The notes: generated by a model from the letters alone, not told the origin. A DNA stretch of 64,000 nt from Loktanella sp. PT4BL (GCF_003201935.1 NZ_QJJL01000002.1:744001-808000), one strand, 5' to 3'; shown: positions 38,365 to 48,551, counted from the stretch's first letter. Program-made: numbers and translations.

Positions 38365-40085
38365 GAGTGTTCCTCGGCGGCTGTCTCTGACAAGGCACGG
38401 TTCATCGCGCGCAGAGCATCAACATGGAACAAAGCCCCCCAAAGCTCTGGTGGGGCATCTTCGCCACCCAGCGTGACCACAGGGATAAAGCGGTGCCCCC
38501 CGCCGTCAAACATGGGCATGGCCTGTTCCAGCGTGGCGTTCCCGTCAATATAGACGCCGTCGCGGATCATATCCCAGCACGCGTCCTCTTCTGCCGCATT
38601 CTTGGCGTCCATCTCACGCATGATCGAGGAGACCTTGAAGGTCGCAAGCAAATAGGCCTGTGGCCCTGCCGCCAGATGTACGTTGCGCCGTTCCAACTGG
38701 GTCAGAAAGAACGACCGGTCAATCAAACGCGACGAAAGCGCCGAAGAGAGCGAGACAGCGACCATGACAGCCAGACCTGTCTGCCAGTCACCTGTCAATT
38801 CGAACACGATCAGCGTCGTCGATATTGGCGCACCAAGGACAGCTGCGGCAACGGCCCCCATACCGGCGAGCGCATAGAGCGTGCCGCTGCCCGACACGTT
38901 TGGAAAGATCGCCGTTGCGATAATACCGAATGCAAGGCCGGTCAGCGCGCCCACCATGAGCGACGGCGAAAACACCCCGCCCCCCATTCGTCCGCCCATG
39001 GTGATCGCCACGGCAACAACCTTGAGCACAGCAAAGACGATTGCTTCATGCCACAACAACTCGCCCGTCAGCGCCAAAGAGGTCGTCTCGTAACCCACGC
39101 CAATGATGTGTGGCCACCAGATGGCAAGCCCGCCCAGAAGTGCACCCGCAATCGCGGGCCGCAAGTAGCGGGGAATGCCGGTTTCCCTTTGCAGGTAAGT
39201 GCCAAGATCTTCGGCCCAGAAGATCGCCTTGATCAATGCCACCGCAACAAACCCGCAAACCAGCCCAAGAATGAGAAAGGCAGGCAGTTCGACATAAAAC
39301 GCCAGCGCGTTCTGGCCCGAGAGCGTGAATTCCGTCACATCCCCGAAGGTCAAACGGTTGATGACGGTCCCTGCGGCAGAGGCGATAACAATGGGAGCAA
39401 AAGCATGCACAGCAAAGTGCCGCAAGACAACTTCCAGCGCAAAGAGCGCCCCTGCAATGGGCGCGTTAAAGCTGGCGGAAACGGCGGCCGCGACGGCGCA
39501 GCCCAAGAGATCACGGCCGGTGATGCCGTTGGCGTTGATCCAGCGACACACGGCTGTTGAAATAACCGCTGCAAGGTGGACGACCGGCCCTTCCCGGCCA
39601 GACGAGCCGCCCGTTGATAGGGTAATCATCGAAGCCGCCGCAGAAGCAAGGCCCCGCCGCACTTCGACGCGGCCTTCCGACAAGGCGGCACCCTCGATCA
39701 CATCAGCCACCGAGCGGACGCGACCATCGTCCGTAAAACGGTCAAGGATCAGGCCAACGATCAGGCCACCGCAGATGGGAATGAGCAACACTTGATACCA
39801 TGCCAGCCCAGCGGCAAACGAATGCAGCGTCAGAACATCATCGGTCCCGTAGGCGGTTGTTTGAATTGCATAAATCCCGAGCCGGAACAACACGGCGGCA
39901 AACCCAGCTGCGATCCCGATCGCCAATGCGATGAACCAGAACTGTATTTGGTTGGGACCGTGGGTCTTCATGACCACTGCGGCATCTTTGCAAGCCGTCG
40001 CCACACCAGCAATCCCTTGCTCTAGCAACGCTCTGGCTGACTTCCCCATCAAGTTTGCTCTCTTGCCGGTGGCTTTGGCGGACAT
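38361..40085 (-). CDS. ClC-family chloride channel/antiporter with a C-terminal CBS-like region
   Basis: 574 residues, about 10-12 hydrophobic segments. The chloride pathway is GGSSGREGP with the gating Glu at residue 165, plus GGRMGGGVFSPSLMVGALTG (the GxFxP motif) and ALAGMGAVAAAVLGAPIS. The gating Glu suggests a Cl-/H+ antiporter. A cytoplasmic C-terminal region of about 115 residues (VSSIMREMDAKNAAEED, VYIDGNATLEQAMPMF, HRFIPVVTLGG) resembles one CBS pair, incompletely. Start ATG at 40085 is followed by a hydrophilic tail of about 45 residues. The stop overlaps that of the DUF427 gene by the palindrome CTAG. Confidence 0.9.
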   Translation of the reverse strand: MSAKATGKRANLMGKSARALLEQGIAGVATACKDAAVVMKTHGPNQIQFWFIALAIGIAAGFAAVLFRLGIYAIQTTAYGTDDVLTLHSFAAGLAWYQVLLIPICGGLIVGLILDRFTDDGRVRSVADVIEGAALSEGRVEVRRGLASAAASMITLSTGGSSGREGPVVHLAAVISTAVCRWINANGITGRDLLGCAVAAAVSASFNAPIAGALFALEVVLRHFAVHAFAPIVIASAAGTVINRLTFGDVTEFTLSGQNALAFYVELPAFLILGLVCGFVAVALIKAIFWAEDLGTYLQRETGIPRYLRPAIAGALLGGLAIWWPHIIGVGYETTSLALTGELLWHEAIVFAVLKVVAVAITMGGRMGGGVFSPSLMVGALTGLAFGIIATAIFPNVSGSGTLYALAGMGAVAAAVLGAPISTTLIVFELTGDWQTGLAVMVAVSLSSALSSRLIDRSFFLTQLERRNVHLAAGPQAYLLATFKVSSIMREMDAKNAAEEDACWDMIRDGVYIDGNATLEQAMPMFDGGGHRFIPVVTLGGEDAPPELWGALFHVDALRAMNRALSETAAEEHS

Positions 40086-40732
40086 GCAACTTGCGGCCCC
40101 TGCTTCATGACCGCCCCTGCAGGTCTAAGTCATGCGCCAAGGGCTTCCAAGCGGAAATTCAGGCGCGATTCGCGCTGATTGCCGGATTTGGTACTGCAAG
40201 GTTGCGGCGATAAACGCTATCTTGCGAAAAACCTGCAACGGTTTGGATTGCACCGACATGCCGCACAAAATCTACCTGTGGATGAATAAGCCGTCTAAAA
40301 TATCATTTTCAATGACGTACTGAAATACGGCATGAAAAGTTCACGGCGAAGCAGCCAAGTATCAATATTAAGTTGTTTTAATGCATTATTGACAATGTAT
40401 CAGAAAAATTGGCCCCCCCGACATCAGGCAAAAATTGCAACCTTCGATAGTTAGGTCAGCAATATTGATATACTTTGGTACAGGTTGCTCGGGCGTGCCA
40501 GTCTGTTACCTTTACGTCAAGAGGCGTGTTTCGGCCTCGGACTGTGGTGAGTAGCAGAGTGCTTGCTCAGAAATATTGCAAAGCACTTGTTGGTATTTGA
40601 GGGCCGATCAAGGCTCTCGGAAAATGAACAATGTATGTCGAGGAGGTGAGTGGCCGAGACATGCAAGTACGAGTGGGAATGGTAACCGGTGAATGTTCAG
40701 GGCGTCGCTTGATTGCGGCGCCCACTTCGATT
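40086..40732. other. Gene-free stretch, partly AT-rich, with several hairpins
   Basis: 647 bp with no convincing protein gene. Bases 40280-40475 are AT-rich and contain TTGACA (about 40391-40396) and an extended -10 box (40466-40474). Bases 40520-40725 hold four inverted repeats; see the candidate RNA entry. Short frames with a GAGGAGGT upstream (about 40641-40685) are too short to support. Confidence 0.5.
40466..40724 (+). ncRNA. Candidate structured small RNA beside recN
   Basis: A TG-A-TATACT extended -10 site (40466-40474) predicts a start near 40481. Downstream are GAGGC/GCCTC (40521-40525 with 40534-40538), AGTGCTT/AAGCACT (40558-40564 with 40581-40587), GAGGGCC/GGCTCTC with one G-U pair (40599-40605 with 40612-40618) and GGGCGTCGC/GCGGCGCCC with one G-U pair (40700-40708 with 40715-40723). 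The last hairpin could be the terminator but has no T-run. It could also serve as the 3' hairpin of recN on the other strand. No known family was recognised. This is inference from structure only. Confidence 0.3.
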
Positions 40733-42385
40733 TCAGGTGTTAATCAGCGCGCGTGCAGCGTCCTTAGCCGCCTCTGTCACCTTGTCCCCTGACAACATTC
40801 TGGCAATTTCATCCACCCGCGCATCTGCATCCAAGGGCACAACAGTCGAGCGGGTCATATCAGCGGTCTGTTGTTTCTCGACGCGCCAGTGATGCCCACC
40901 AAGCGCCGCCACCTGGGGCGAGTGTGTCACCACCAGCACCTGCCCGTCCGCCGCCAGTTCTGCCAACCGTCGCCCGACGGCATCAGCGGTCGCACCACCC
41001 ACACCGCGATCGATTTCGTCAAAGATCATCGTCAGCCCGCCTGCGTCCTGCGTGAGGCAGACTTTCAAGGCCAAAAGGAAGCGGCTCAGCTCGCCGCCTG
41101 AGGCGATTTTGTTCAAGGGGCCTGCGGGTGCACCCGGGTTGGTGGCCACCGTGAAGGCCACTGTGTCGATCCCTTCCGGTCCCGGTTGGTCTGCTTCCGA
41201 GATCAGCGTGGCAAAAACCGCGCGTTCCATCTTCAGCGGGGCCAGTTCCTTGGCCATTGCAGCATCGAGCTGCGCGGCAGCTGTCTCGCGACGTTTTCGC
41301 AAGGTTTGGGCTGCATCATCATAAGCGGCCTTTGCCGCCTTCACTGCCGCCTTCTGCGTCGCCAGATCGCGCGCGCCATCATCCAAGACCGCCAACCGGC
41401 CGCGCAATTCATCTGCAAAGTCGCTCAGGTCATCAGGCAGAACGCCATGTTTGCGTGCAAGACCACGGATGGCAAAAAGGCGCTCCTCCACCTCTTCCAA
41501 TTCAGATGTGTTGAAAGACAAGGCGTCCAGACAATCCGACACCTGCCGCTGCGCCTCATCCAGCCCGATCATCACGCGCTCAAGCGCCTCGAGCGGCGCA
41601 TCCAGCCGCCCCTCGGCATCGCCTGCCACTCCTTGCAACCAGCGCGACGCATCACCAACCAAGCCTTCGGCACCTTGCAGTCCCAGCGCCTCGGCCGCCT
41701 TTGCAATATCGGTGCGGATTTTTTCAGCGGCTTGCATCAGCCGGCGCTGTGTATCAAGCGTGGCTTCCTCGCCGGCTTCTGGGGCCAAAGCATCCAGTTC
41801 TGCGACGGCGTGGCGCAGAAAATCCTCTTCCGCGCGCGCCTCGGCAATCTTTGCTTCTGTGGCTTCAAGCTTGCGCAGTGCGACAGAAAGCGCGCGCCAG
41901 CTATCCCGCGTCGTGTCCAGAACCGCGCCAAGGTCCGCGTAGCTGTCCAGCATCTGGCGGTGACCACGCGGGTTCAGCAAACCGCGGTCATCGTGCTGTC
42001 CGTGCAATTCAACCAGCGTTTCGGAAAGGTTGCGCAGCACCTCGCCACTCACACGGCGGTCATTGACCCATGCCGTTTTGCGCCCGTCACGCGTGTTGAT
42101 CCGGCGCAGGATCAACTCGTCGTCTGCCGCAATCCCCGCCAGTTCCAGCACGGCATGGGCCGCATGACCCGCGGGCAGATCGAACCAGGCCGTCACCTCG
42201 CCCTGTTCTGCCCCCTGCCTGACCAGTTCGGCACGGCCGCGCCAGCCCAACACAAAGCCCAAAGCATCAAGCAAGATGGATTTGCCCGCACCGGTTTCAC
42301 CAGTCAGCACGTTCAACCCCGGCTGAAACGCAAGTTCCAGACGGTCAATGATCAGCATGTCCCTGATGTCTAATCCGCGGAGCAT
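40733..42385 (-). CDS. recN: DNA repair protein RecN
   Basis: 550 residues, SMC-like ATPase that acts early in double-strand-break repair. It starts MLRGLDIRDMLIIDRLELAF, then Walker A GETGAGKS (about residue 34), a coiled-coil middle (long runs of Ala, Glu, Arg between about 160 and 370), the ABC signature region ASGGELSRFLLALKVCL, and Walker B MIFDEIDRGVGG. I chose the ATG at 42385; the TTG at 42397 adds four residues. The bamD gene ends 37 bp upstream on the same strand, so both may be co-transcribed. Confidence 0.95.
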   Translation of the reverse strand: MLRGLDIRDMLIIDRLELAFQPGLNVLTGETGAGKSILLDALGFVLGWRGRAELVRQGAEQGEVTAWFDLPAGHAAHAVLELAGIAADDELILRRINTRDGRKTAWVNDRRVSGEVLRNLSETLVELHGQHDDRGLLNPRGHRQMLDSYADLGAVLDTTRDSWRALSVALRKLEATEAKIAEARAEEDFLRHAVAELDALAPEAGEEATLDTQRRLMQAAEKIRTDIAKAAEALGLQGAEGLVGDASRWLQGVAGDAEGRLDAPLEALERVMIGLDEAQRQVSDCLDALSFNTSELEEVEERLFAIRGLARKHGVLPDDLSDFADELRGRLAVLDDGARDLATQKAAVKAAKAAYDDAAQTLRKRRETAAAQLDAAMAKELAPLKMERAVFATLISEADQPGPEGIDTVAFTVATNPGAPAGPLNKIASGGELSRFLLALKVCLTQDAGGLTMIFDEIDRGVGGATADAVGRRLAELAADGQVLVVTHSPQVAALGGHHWRVEKQQTADMTRSTVVPLDADARVDEIARMLSGDKVTEAAKDAARALINT

Positions 42386-42421
42386 GTCAAAGTCCAAGGG
42401 ACGGGGATTGCCCCGCGATGT

Positions 42422-43270
42422 TTACAACCACTCACCGAGCAACACCTGCCGGTAAATCGAAGCCAGCCAGTTGTCGCCCGCAGCCTCGGCGGCCAGACCC
42501 CTGCCAGTCAGCAAAGCAAAACTGGATTCGTACCATTCACTTGATTGGTAGTTATAGCCCAGAATCGCGCCTGCGGTTTGCGCCTCTTCCACAAGACCCA
42601 AAGACAGGTAGCTTTCCACCAGACGGTGCAGCGCCTCGGGCGTGTGGGTTGTGGTCTGGAAATCCTCAACCACCGTGCGGAACCGGTTGGCGGCTGCAAC
42701 ATAGTGACCGCGCTTGAGGTAGAAGCGCCCGATCTCCATCTCTTTGGCGGCAAGATGGTCAAAGGCGAGATCAAACTTGAGCACGGATGTGCGCGCATAT
42801 TCACTGTCTGGATACTGTTCGATCACGCGGCGCAGGGCCTGCAAGGCCTGAAAGGTCAGACCCTGATCGCGACCGATCTCATCAATCTGGTCGTAGTAGG
42901 AAAGTGCTAAGAGGTAGGCCGCATAGGCGGCGTCTTCTTCGGCAGGATAGAAATCAAGGTAACGCTGCGCAGACGCGCGGCTGTTGGGGTAGTCCTCATC
43001 GCGGTGATAGGCAAAGGCCTGCATGATCAGCGCACGCTCTGCGAATTCCGAATAGGGGTAAAGCCGCTCAATTTCGCCAAAGGTAAAGGCTGCATCATCG
43101 GGATTGCCGTTCTCGATCTGCCGCTCACCGCGTTCAAAAATGGCCTGCGCGCTGAGACTATCAAGCGGTTCACCGCTTCCTTCGCCACTACAGGCCACCA
43201 AAACGGCCAAGCTGACGACGGCGCCAACACGAAACACCCAACGGCTGGCGGTGCCCTTCCTGACTGACAT
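42422..43270 (-). CDS. bamD: Outer-membrane assembly lipoprotein BamD
   Basis: 282 residues. The N-terminus ends in the lipobox LVAC with the lipidated Cys at residue 27. TPR-type repeats follow: RQIENGNPDDAAFTFGEIERLYPYSEFAERA (in pieces, DDAAFTFGEIERLYP), ASAQRYLDFYPAEEDAAYA, LRRVIEQYPDSEYA, FYLKRGHYVAAANRF. BamD holds the BAM complex at the outer membrane together with BamA. The ATG at 43270 has GAGGA upstream and gives the lipobox; a 70-codon longer frame was rejected. It lies between lpxC and recN. Confidence 0.94.
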   Translation of the reverse strand: MSVRKGTASRWVFRVGAVVSLAVLVACSGEGSGEPLDSLSAQAIFERGERQIENGNPDDAAFTFGEIERLYPYSEFAERALIMQAFAYHRDEDYPNSRASAQRYLDFYPAEEDAAYAAYLLALSYYDQIDEIGRDQGLTFQALQALRRVIEQYPDSEYARTSVLKFDLAFDHLAAKEMEIGRFYLKRGHYVAAANRFRTVVEDFQTTTHTPEALHRLVESYLSLGLVEEAQTAGAILGYNYQSSEWYESSFALLTGRGLAAEAAGDNWLASIYRQVLLGEWL

Positions 43271-43409
43271 TTTCGCGTCCTCACTCACACAATGGCTGCT
43301 TGACCTGCGGAGTAGCCCCGCGTCGTTCCGCCTTGGTCTAACATAGAAAAATCGGGTGCAAAATGCCTTTTGACAGCACGGGTGATCAACTGTCAGTGGG
43401 AGACGGAAT

Positions 43410-44327
43410 TTAGGCGACTGCGTCCAGATCGGCCAGACTAACGCCAACACCTGGCAAACGGGCAGCGATCTGTACGTCACAGGTCACGAAACGCCACGCG
43501 TCAGGTTGATCGAACAAGGCATGCAAAAGTTTGTTCGTCATTGCATGGCCCGCGCGCGAACCGGTGTAGCGCCCGAGGATCGGTGCACCAGCAGTGTAAA
43601 GATCGCCCAAGGCATCAAGCATTTTGTGACGCACGGCCTCATCTGCGTGGCGCAAACCACCGGGTGTCAGAACCTTATCGCCATCAACAACGACCGCATT
43701 CTCATAGGTACCACCCAAGGCAAGACCATTTGCGCGCATTGCATCAACATCAGCGGAGCGGCAGAACGTCCGGCTGTCACAGAGTTCACGTACAAAGGCA
43801 CCATTGGCCATATTCAACATCTTCTGCTGACGGCCAATCGCGGCATCGGCAAAGGCAATTTCAAAATCAATCTGCAGCGTCGTGGAGGGCGACAGCTTTG
43901 CGCGTGCTTCGCCCTCGACCACTTCGACATCGCGCAGGATTTCAATCGCTTTCAGCGGTGCGGACAAGCGCACCAGACCCGCCGCCACGATCCCGCGTAC
44001 AAAGCTGGCCGCGCTGCCATCAAGAATTGGCACTTCAGGGCCGTCAATGTCGATCAGGACGTTATGCACACCACAGCCAGCCAATGCTGCCATCAGGTGC
44101 TCGATGGTCGAAACGATAACACCGGTGTCATTGCTGAGACGGGTATTCAGCGGCGATACAATCACATTGCGAAAATCGGCTGGCAGTTTCGGTTGCCCTG
44201 CAACATCGGTGCGCCGAAAGACGACACCCGTATTTGCCGCTGCGGGTTTGAGAACGACACGCACAGCTTCGCCAGAGTGCAAACCGGTGCCCTCAAAAAC
44301 AACGTCGGATTTCAGTGTCGTTTGCAC
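43410..44327 (-). CDS. lpxC: UDP-3-O-acyl-N-acetylglucosamine deacetylase LpxC
   Basis: 305 residues; zinc deacetylase performing the committed step of lipid A synthesis. It starts (GTG) MQTTLKSDVVFEGTGLHSGEAV, the usual LpxC start. Zinc-ligand motifs include VSTIEHLMAALAGCGVHN with the ligand His, and HKMLDALGDLYTAGAPILGRYTGSRAGHAMTNKLLHAL with the His and Asp ligands (cited in pieces). It is separated from ftsZ upstream by a terminator, so it likely has its own promoter in 44330-44480. AAGGGC lies upstream of the GTG. Confidence 0.95.
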   Translation of the reverse strand: MQTTLKSDVVFEGTGLHSGEAVRVVLKPAAANTGVVFRRTDVAGQPKLPADFRNVIVSPLNTRLSNDTGVIVSTIEHLMAALAGCGVHNVLIDIDGPEVPILDGSAASFVRGIVAAGLVRLSAPLKAIEILRDVEVVEGEARAKLSPSTTLQIDFEIAFADAAIGRQQKMLNMANGAFVRELCDSRTFCRSADVDAMRANGLALGGTYENAVVVDGDKVLTPGGLRHADEAVRHKMLDALGDLYTAGAPILGRYTGSRAGHAMTNKLLHALFDQPDAWRFVTCDVQIAARLPGVGVSLADLDAVA

Positions 44328-44478
44328 GCCTATTTCGCCCTTGCAGCATTTTATACGCTACCCTCAATTAGGCTGCGACATCAGATCACTCAACTCACTC
44401 TTTGCGACGGACTGAAACACTTGTGTTACAAACGCTCGCAGATTCACTTTTGATCGCACAAGCCATTCGAAACAAATG

Positions 44479-44504
44479 AAAAAAGGCCGCACAATGGCGG
44501 CCTT
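44479..44504 (-). terminator. Intrinsic terminator downstream of ftsZ
   Basis: On the minus strand AAGGCCGC pairs with GCGGCCTT around a six-base loop (stems 44504-44497 and 44490-44483), followed by TTTTTTC. The strong stem and six-T run lie about 45 bp after the ftsZ stop, ending the division operon before lpxC. Confidence 0.8.
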
Positions 44505-44548
44505 CCTATCAACTTCGACGTCACGTCAAAGCAACATATGTGCAGAGA

Positions 44549-46141
44549 TCAGTTTGCCTGACGGCGCAAGAATGCAGGAATTTCGATCTTATCTTGCTCT
44601 TCGTTGTGCTCTGGCTCTTCACGGATTGCGGTCACCTGCGGCTGCGCCCGTGCCGGCTGACGCGCTGCTGTTTCAGCCTGCGCGCCTGTCATACGGTTGA
44701 TCAGAGAGTTGATCCCGAACCGCGGTTTGTCTGCTTCCGTTGCCGTAGCGGCCGGTGCGGATGCGCGCTGTTGAGGTGCCGCGCCAGCATTATTTGGAAC
44801 GCGGTTCACAGCCGCCTGCAGCCGCGCGAGCGCCTCTGGTGATGGTGTGCCCGGGGCCGCTGCCGCACGTGGTGCAACAAAGTTGTCGGCTTCTGTCATT
44901 TCCGGCTCTTGGCGCGGGGTGTATGCCGGTGGTGGCAGATCATCCGCCACGGCCTGCGGCTGTGGTGCCGGCTGATAGGCTGCGGAAGCAGGTTGCTGCA
45001 CCGGCGCAGGTGCTTCGAATTCCTCGAAAAGCGTCCGCTCTTGCGCGACAGGTTCGGCAGCAGCCGCAGCCGGTGCCTCGTGCAAGGTCTCTTCGACGTG
45101 TGCGGCAACTTCTGCAACAGGTGCGAGCGGTGCCGCCATGGAGCGACGCGGCACAGGTGTCACTGTCGTCTTGGCCAGCGCGTCAATCCCTGTTGCAACA
45201 ACAGACACGCGCATCCGGCCTTCCATGCTTGGATCAAGTGTCGAACCGACGATAATGTTTGCGTCGCCATCAACCTTTTCGCGGATCTTGTTGGCGGCTT
45301 CGTCGAGTTCAAAGAGTGTCAGATCATAGCCACCTGTGATGTTGATCAGCACGCCCTTTGCACCTTCCAGCGAAATCTCGTCCAGAAGCGGGTTCGCGAT
45401 GGCCTTTTCGGCGGCCTGAATGGCACGGTTCTCGCCCTCGGCTTCGCCTGTGCCCATCATCGCCTTGCCCATCTCGTCCATCACGGCGCGCACGTCCGCA
45501 AAGTCGAGGTTGATCAGGCCGGGACGCACCATCAGATCAGTTACGCCCTTGACGCCCTGGTACAGGACATCATCGGCCAGCGCGAAGGCTTCGGTGAATG
45601 TCGTATTTTCATTGGCCAGACGGAACAGGTTCTGGTTCGGAATGATGATCAGCGTGTCGACAACTTTCTGAAGGGCTTCAACGCCTTCTTCAGCCTGCTT
45701 CATGCGCTTTGCGCCTTCGAACTGGAAGGGCTTGGTCACAACGCCGACAGTCAGAACACCCAGTTCACGCGCAGCCTGCGCGATGATCGGGGCCGCACCG
45801 GTACCGGTGCCGCCACCCATGCCTGCAGTGATGAAACACATATGTGCGCCGGCAAGGTGGTCAACGATCTGCTCGATGCTCTCTTCTGCAGCGGCCGCAC
45901 CAACAGATGCACGCGCGCCAGCACCCAAACCTTCGGTAACTTTCAGGCCCATCTGGATTTTCGCCGCGGCACGCGACTGCTGCAGCGCTTGCGCGTCCGT
46001 ATTCGCGACAACGAACTCAGTGCCATCAAGCTCTTGCTCGATCATGTTGTTCACGGCGTTACCACCCGCGCCACCAACACCAAACACAGTAATCCGTGGC
46101 TTCAGTTCTTCATGTCCCGGAAGGGAGAGGTTCAATGTCAT
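44549..46141 (-). CDS. ftsZ: Cell division protein FtsZ
   Basis: 530 residues, tubulin-like GTPase that polymerises into the Z ring. The GTP-binding loop [10 protein letters not shown] lies near residue 110, with [20 protein letters not shown] at the start and [30 protein letters not shown] (in pieces) in the T7-loop region. The long linker (about 330-510) is rich in Ala, Pro and Glu, and the tail ends [14 protein letters not shown], the conserved peptide that binds FtsA. The long linker is usual in alphaproteobacteria. The 175 bp gap after ftsA probably contains a dedicated promoter. A terminator follows. Confidence 0.97.
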   Translation of the reverse strand: MTLNLSLPGHEELKPRITVFGVGGAGGNAVNNMIEQELDGTEFVVANTDAQALQQSRAAAKIQMGLKVTEGLGAGARASVGAAAAEESIEQIVDHLAGAHMCFITAGMGGGTGTGAAPIIAQAARELGVLTVGVVTKPFQFEGAKRMKQAEEGVEALQKVVDTLIIIPNQNLFRLANENTTFTEAFALADDVLYQGVKGVTDLMVRPGLINLDFADVRAVMDEMGKAMMGTGEAEGENRAIQAAEKAIANPLLDEISLEGAKGVLINITGGYDLTLFELDEAANKIREKVDGDANIIVGSTLDPSMEGRMRVSVVATGIDALAKTTVTPVPRRSMAAPLAPVAEVAAHVEETLHEAPAAAAAEPVAQERTLFEEFEAPAPVQQPASAAYQPAPQPQAVADDLPPPAYTPRQEPEMTEADNFVAPRAAAAPGTPSPEALARLQAAVNRVPNNAGAAPQQRASAPAATATEADKPRFGINSLINRMTGAQAETAARQPARAQPQVTAIREEPEHNEEQDKIEIPAFLRRQAN

Positions 46142-46316
46142 AACGCGATCCGCCTGTTTTAAATTGCCCGTGCCCGCGGGCCGTTACTGCTTATTGAGAC
46201 TCATGATAACCAAGTGATGCCGAAAGGTCACGACAAAAACACAAAATTGCCACCAAATCTGGACAAAAACCTTCGCTTTACTGCCGGATTTCGGCCAATG
46301 GGCAATATCTTGCGCA

Positions 46317-47651
46317 TTACCAGTTGTCCTTAAACCATTTGACCGCTCTTTTGAGCGATCTCGCGGGATAATTCTCTGCGGGAATCTCGAAATCCCACCA
46401 TTCATCTTGCGGGTTGGCCGCAAAAAGCGTCAGGCCGACAGCACTGGAAAACGCAGGGCCAATGGCAGCTTGCGGCAACCCCTGTACGCGCAACGGACGC
46501 CCCAAACGGACCTGTTGGCCCAGAATTTTGCTGGCCAATCCGTCAAGCCCCGGAATCTGGCTGCCGCCACCAGTCAATACGATCTGCTGGCCCGGCAGGT
46601 GTTCAAAGCCCGCCGCGTCCAGACGCTCGCGCACCTCTTCCAGAATTTCTTCGACACGGGGGCGCATAATGCCGATCAGTTCGGCACGGCTCACTGTGCG
46701 GCGGTCATGTTCCCAATCGCCGGTGTCACCACCGATCTCGATCATTTCACGGTCATCCATGCCGGTCGCCACAACGCCACCATAAAATGTCTTGATCCGT
46801 TCAGCCGTTGCCGCAGGGATTTGCAGACCCATCGAGATATCAGAGGTCACGTGCTCCCCACCCATCCGAACGCTATCGGCAAAGATCATATGCTTCTTCA
46901 TAAAGACCGAGATACCGGTCGACCCACCGCCCAGATCAATACAAGCCGCACCCAGTTCCTGCTCGTCCTCGACCAAAGACGACATGCCCGAGACATAAGC
47001 CGAAGAGGCAAGCCCCGCGAGTTCGAGATCACAGCGCTTGATGCAGTAAAAGAGGTTATGGATCGCGGTCGCATCGACCGTCAGCATGTGCATATCGGTC
47101 TTGAGCTGATTGCCAACCTGACCACGCGGGTCAGCCAGACCTGACCGGTGATCCAGCGCAAAATTCACCGGCTGCGCGTGCAAGACTTCGCGGTCCGCGC
47201 CATAATCGGGCACATCACAAGACGCCATGACCTGACTGATGTCCTGTTCGGTCACCATGCCGCCGCTGACGTCAAGCGTACCGTCCAACCCATAAGACCG
47301 CGGACGCGCGCCCGACAAACAGGCGATGACGTGATCCACCCGTACATTCGCCATTTTCTGAGCGGCCTGTACCGCAGTGCGGATGGCGCGCTCGGTTTCC
47401 TGCATCGCATCAATTTCGCCAAAGCGCACACCGCGCGACCGTGTGGTCGCGGCACCGATCACGCGAAACTGCGATTGGCCCGCAAGTGACCCGACACCAT
47501 CACTGCTGCGAAACTGCTCGGGCCCGTCGAAGCGCAGCACCAGACAGGCGATTTTGGAAGTGCCCACATCCAGAATGGCCACGACGCCCCGCTGCATCGC
47601 CGCCTTACGCATTTGCCGCATTGCCCGCTGGCTGTCGTAGAGATCGCCCAT
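46317..47651 (-). CDS. ftsA: Cell division protein FtsA
   Basis: 444 residues, actin-like ATPase that tethers FtsZ to the membrane. VVAILDVGTSKIACLVLRF is the phosphate-1 site; IDLGGGSTGISVFMKK the phosphate-2 site; IVLTGGGSQIPGL the adenosine loop. The C-terminal end (NYPARSLKRAVKWFKDNW) resembles the amphipathic membrane-targeting helix. An N-terminal extension of about 18 residues precedes the fold. The ATG directly follows the ftsQ stop (TAA-ATG), so the genes are coupled. Confidence 0.96.
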   Translation of the reverse strand: MGDLYDSQRAMRQMRKAAMQRGVVAILDVGTSKIACLVLRFDGPEQFRSSDGVGSLAGQSQFRVIGAATTRSRGVRFGEIDAMQETERAIRTAVQAAQKMANVRVDHVIACLSGARPRSYGLDGTLDVSGGMVTEQDISQVMASCDVPDYGADREVLHAQPVNFALDHRSGLADPRGQVGNQLKTDMHMLTVDATAIHNLFYCIKRCDLELAGLASSAYVSGMSSLVEDEQELGAACIDLGGGSTGISVFMKKHMIFADSVRMGGEHVTSDISMGLQIPAATAERIKTFYGGVVATGMDDREMIEIGGDTGDWEHDRRTVSRAELIGIMRPRVEEILEEVRERLDAAGFEHLPGQQIVLTGGGSQIPGLDGLASKILGQQVRLGRPLRVQGLPQAAIGPAFSSAVGLTLFAANPQDEWWDFEIPAENYPARSLKRAVKWFKDNW

Positions 47652-48551
47652 TTAGTTACCTGCCTCATTTGTGCTTATTGTTGTATTTCCCCGGCGCAGC
47701 GCCTCTGCGGCTTCTTCGTTCATCCGGAGTGTGGGTCTTTTTGTATTGCGCATATCCACGACGGCGACATCGCGGCTCAACATATCCTGCGCGTCATTCA
47801 GCACGATCACCCGATCAAGGGCAGCAACGGGGTTCTCGCTGGGCAGAAGGATCCGCTGCTCGCGGTCCAGTACCATGTCCCAGCGCCGCTCGCCCATACG
47901 GACAAGGCCGCGCACGCGGTCAATCAAGGGGCCAGCTGCCGCAAAGAGGCGCAGCGCCTCGGCAATGTTGTCTTCGGCCCCGTCCCCTGCGATCAGGGGC
48001 AAATCAAGACGGTCGGCCCGTGCCATGATTTCGCCGGACTGCACGCCATCGGCATCAATCAAGCGCAGCACTGTGCCATCCCGCCAAAGCGCCACAGGCA
48101 CACGCGGGTTCAACTGCACATCCAGAGCACCGCCCTGCCCCACGCGGACCGAGGCGGACTTGATCGGGTCCAGTGCTTCGATATCTGCACGGATTTTTTC
48201 GAGGTCGAGATCAAAGGACGACACGGGGAATTCAGAAGGCAGCAGCGCGGCCACTTCTGTCAGCACTGCCAAATCGCCGCCCACGACATTCATGCTTTGC
48301 ACCATGAATTGCGGGCGTTCCTGAAAGCTCTGTTTTGTTTCTTCGATCGTCGCAGCAAGCGCTGCGCGGTTTTCGGGCTTGGAATACCAAGAGCCCGCAA
48401 TGATCAGGATCAACAGGATCGGCACCCCGATCCGCACGGTCCCGCGAAACCCCGGTGTCAGCATCATCCGCTGATAACGGTACCCCATCCGTGAGGGTGC
48501 GGGATCACGCGGCAGCGCATCGGGAGAGGTGCGGCGGATCAGCGATCGCAT
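47652..48551 (-). CDS. ftsQ: Cell division protein FtsQ
   Basis: 299 residues. A cytoplasmic N-terminus is followed by one transmembrane helix (about residues 45-62, IGVPILLILIIAGSWY), then a POTRA domain (QFMVQSMNVVGG, LLPSEFPVSSFDLDLEKIRADIEAL) and the FtsQ domain (SVRVGQGGALDVQLNPRVPVALWRDG). It recruits FtsB/FtsL and regulates septal synthesis. The ATG at 48551 is preceded by GGTGGAGG seven bases upstream and overlaps ddl by 13 bp; a GTG at 48578 is less likely. Confidence 0.94.
   Translation of the reverse strand: MRSLIRRTSPDALPRDPAPSRMGYRYQRMMLTPGFRGTVRIGVPILLILIIAGSWYSKPENRAALAATIEETKQSFQERPQFMVQSMNVVGGDLAVLTEVAALLPSEFPVSSFDLDLEKIRADIEALDPIKSASVRVGQGGALDVQLNPRVPVALWRDGTVLRLIDADGVQSGEIMARADRLDLPLIAGDGAEDNIAEALRLFAAAGPLIDRVRGLVRMGERRWDMVLDREQRILLPSENPVAALDRVIVLNDAQDMLSRDVAVVDMRNTKRPTLRMNEEAAEALRRGNTTISTNEAGN

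Noticed and set aside
40650-40685. Eleven-codon Trp-containing frame after a strong ribosome-binding-like site, as in a leader peptide
   Set aside because: No biosynthetic gene lies downstream on that strand, so attenuation is implausible.
40631-40790. Short plus-strand frame with GAGGAGGT nearby, including a stretch reminiscent of an RsmD start (GRRLIAAP)
   Set aside because: About 50 codons, overlaps the recN 3' end on the other strand, and the resemblance covers only a few residues; not enough for a gene or pseudogene.
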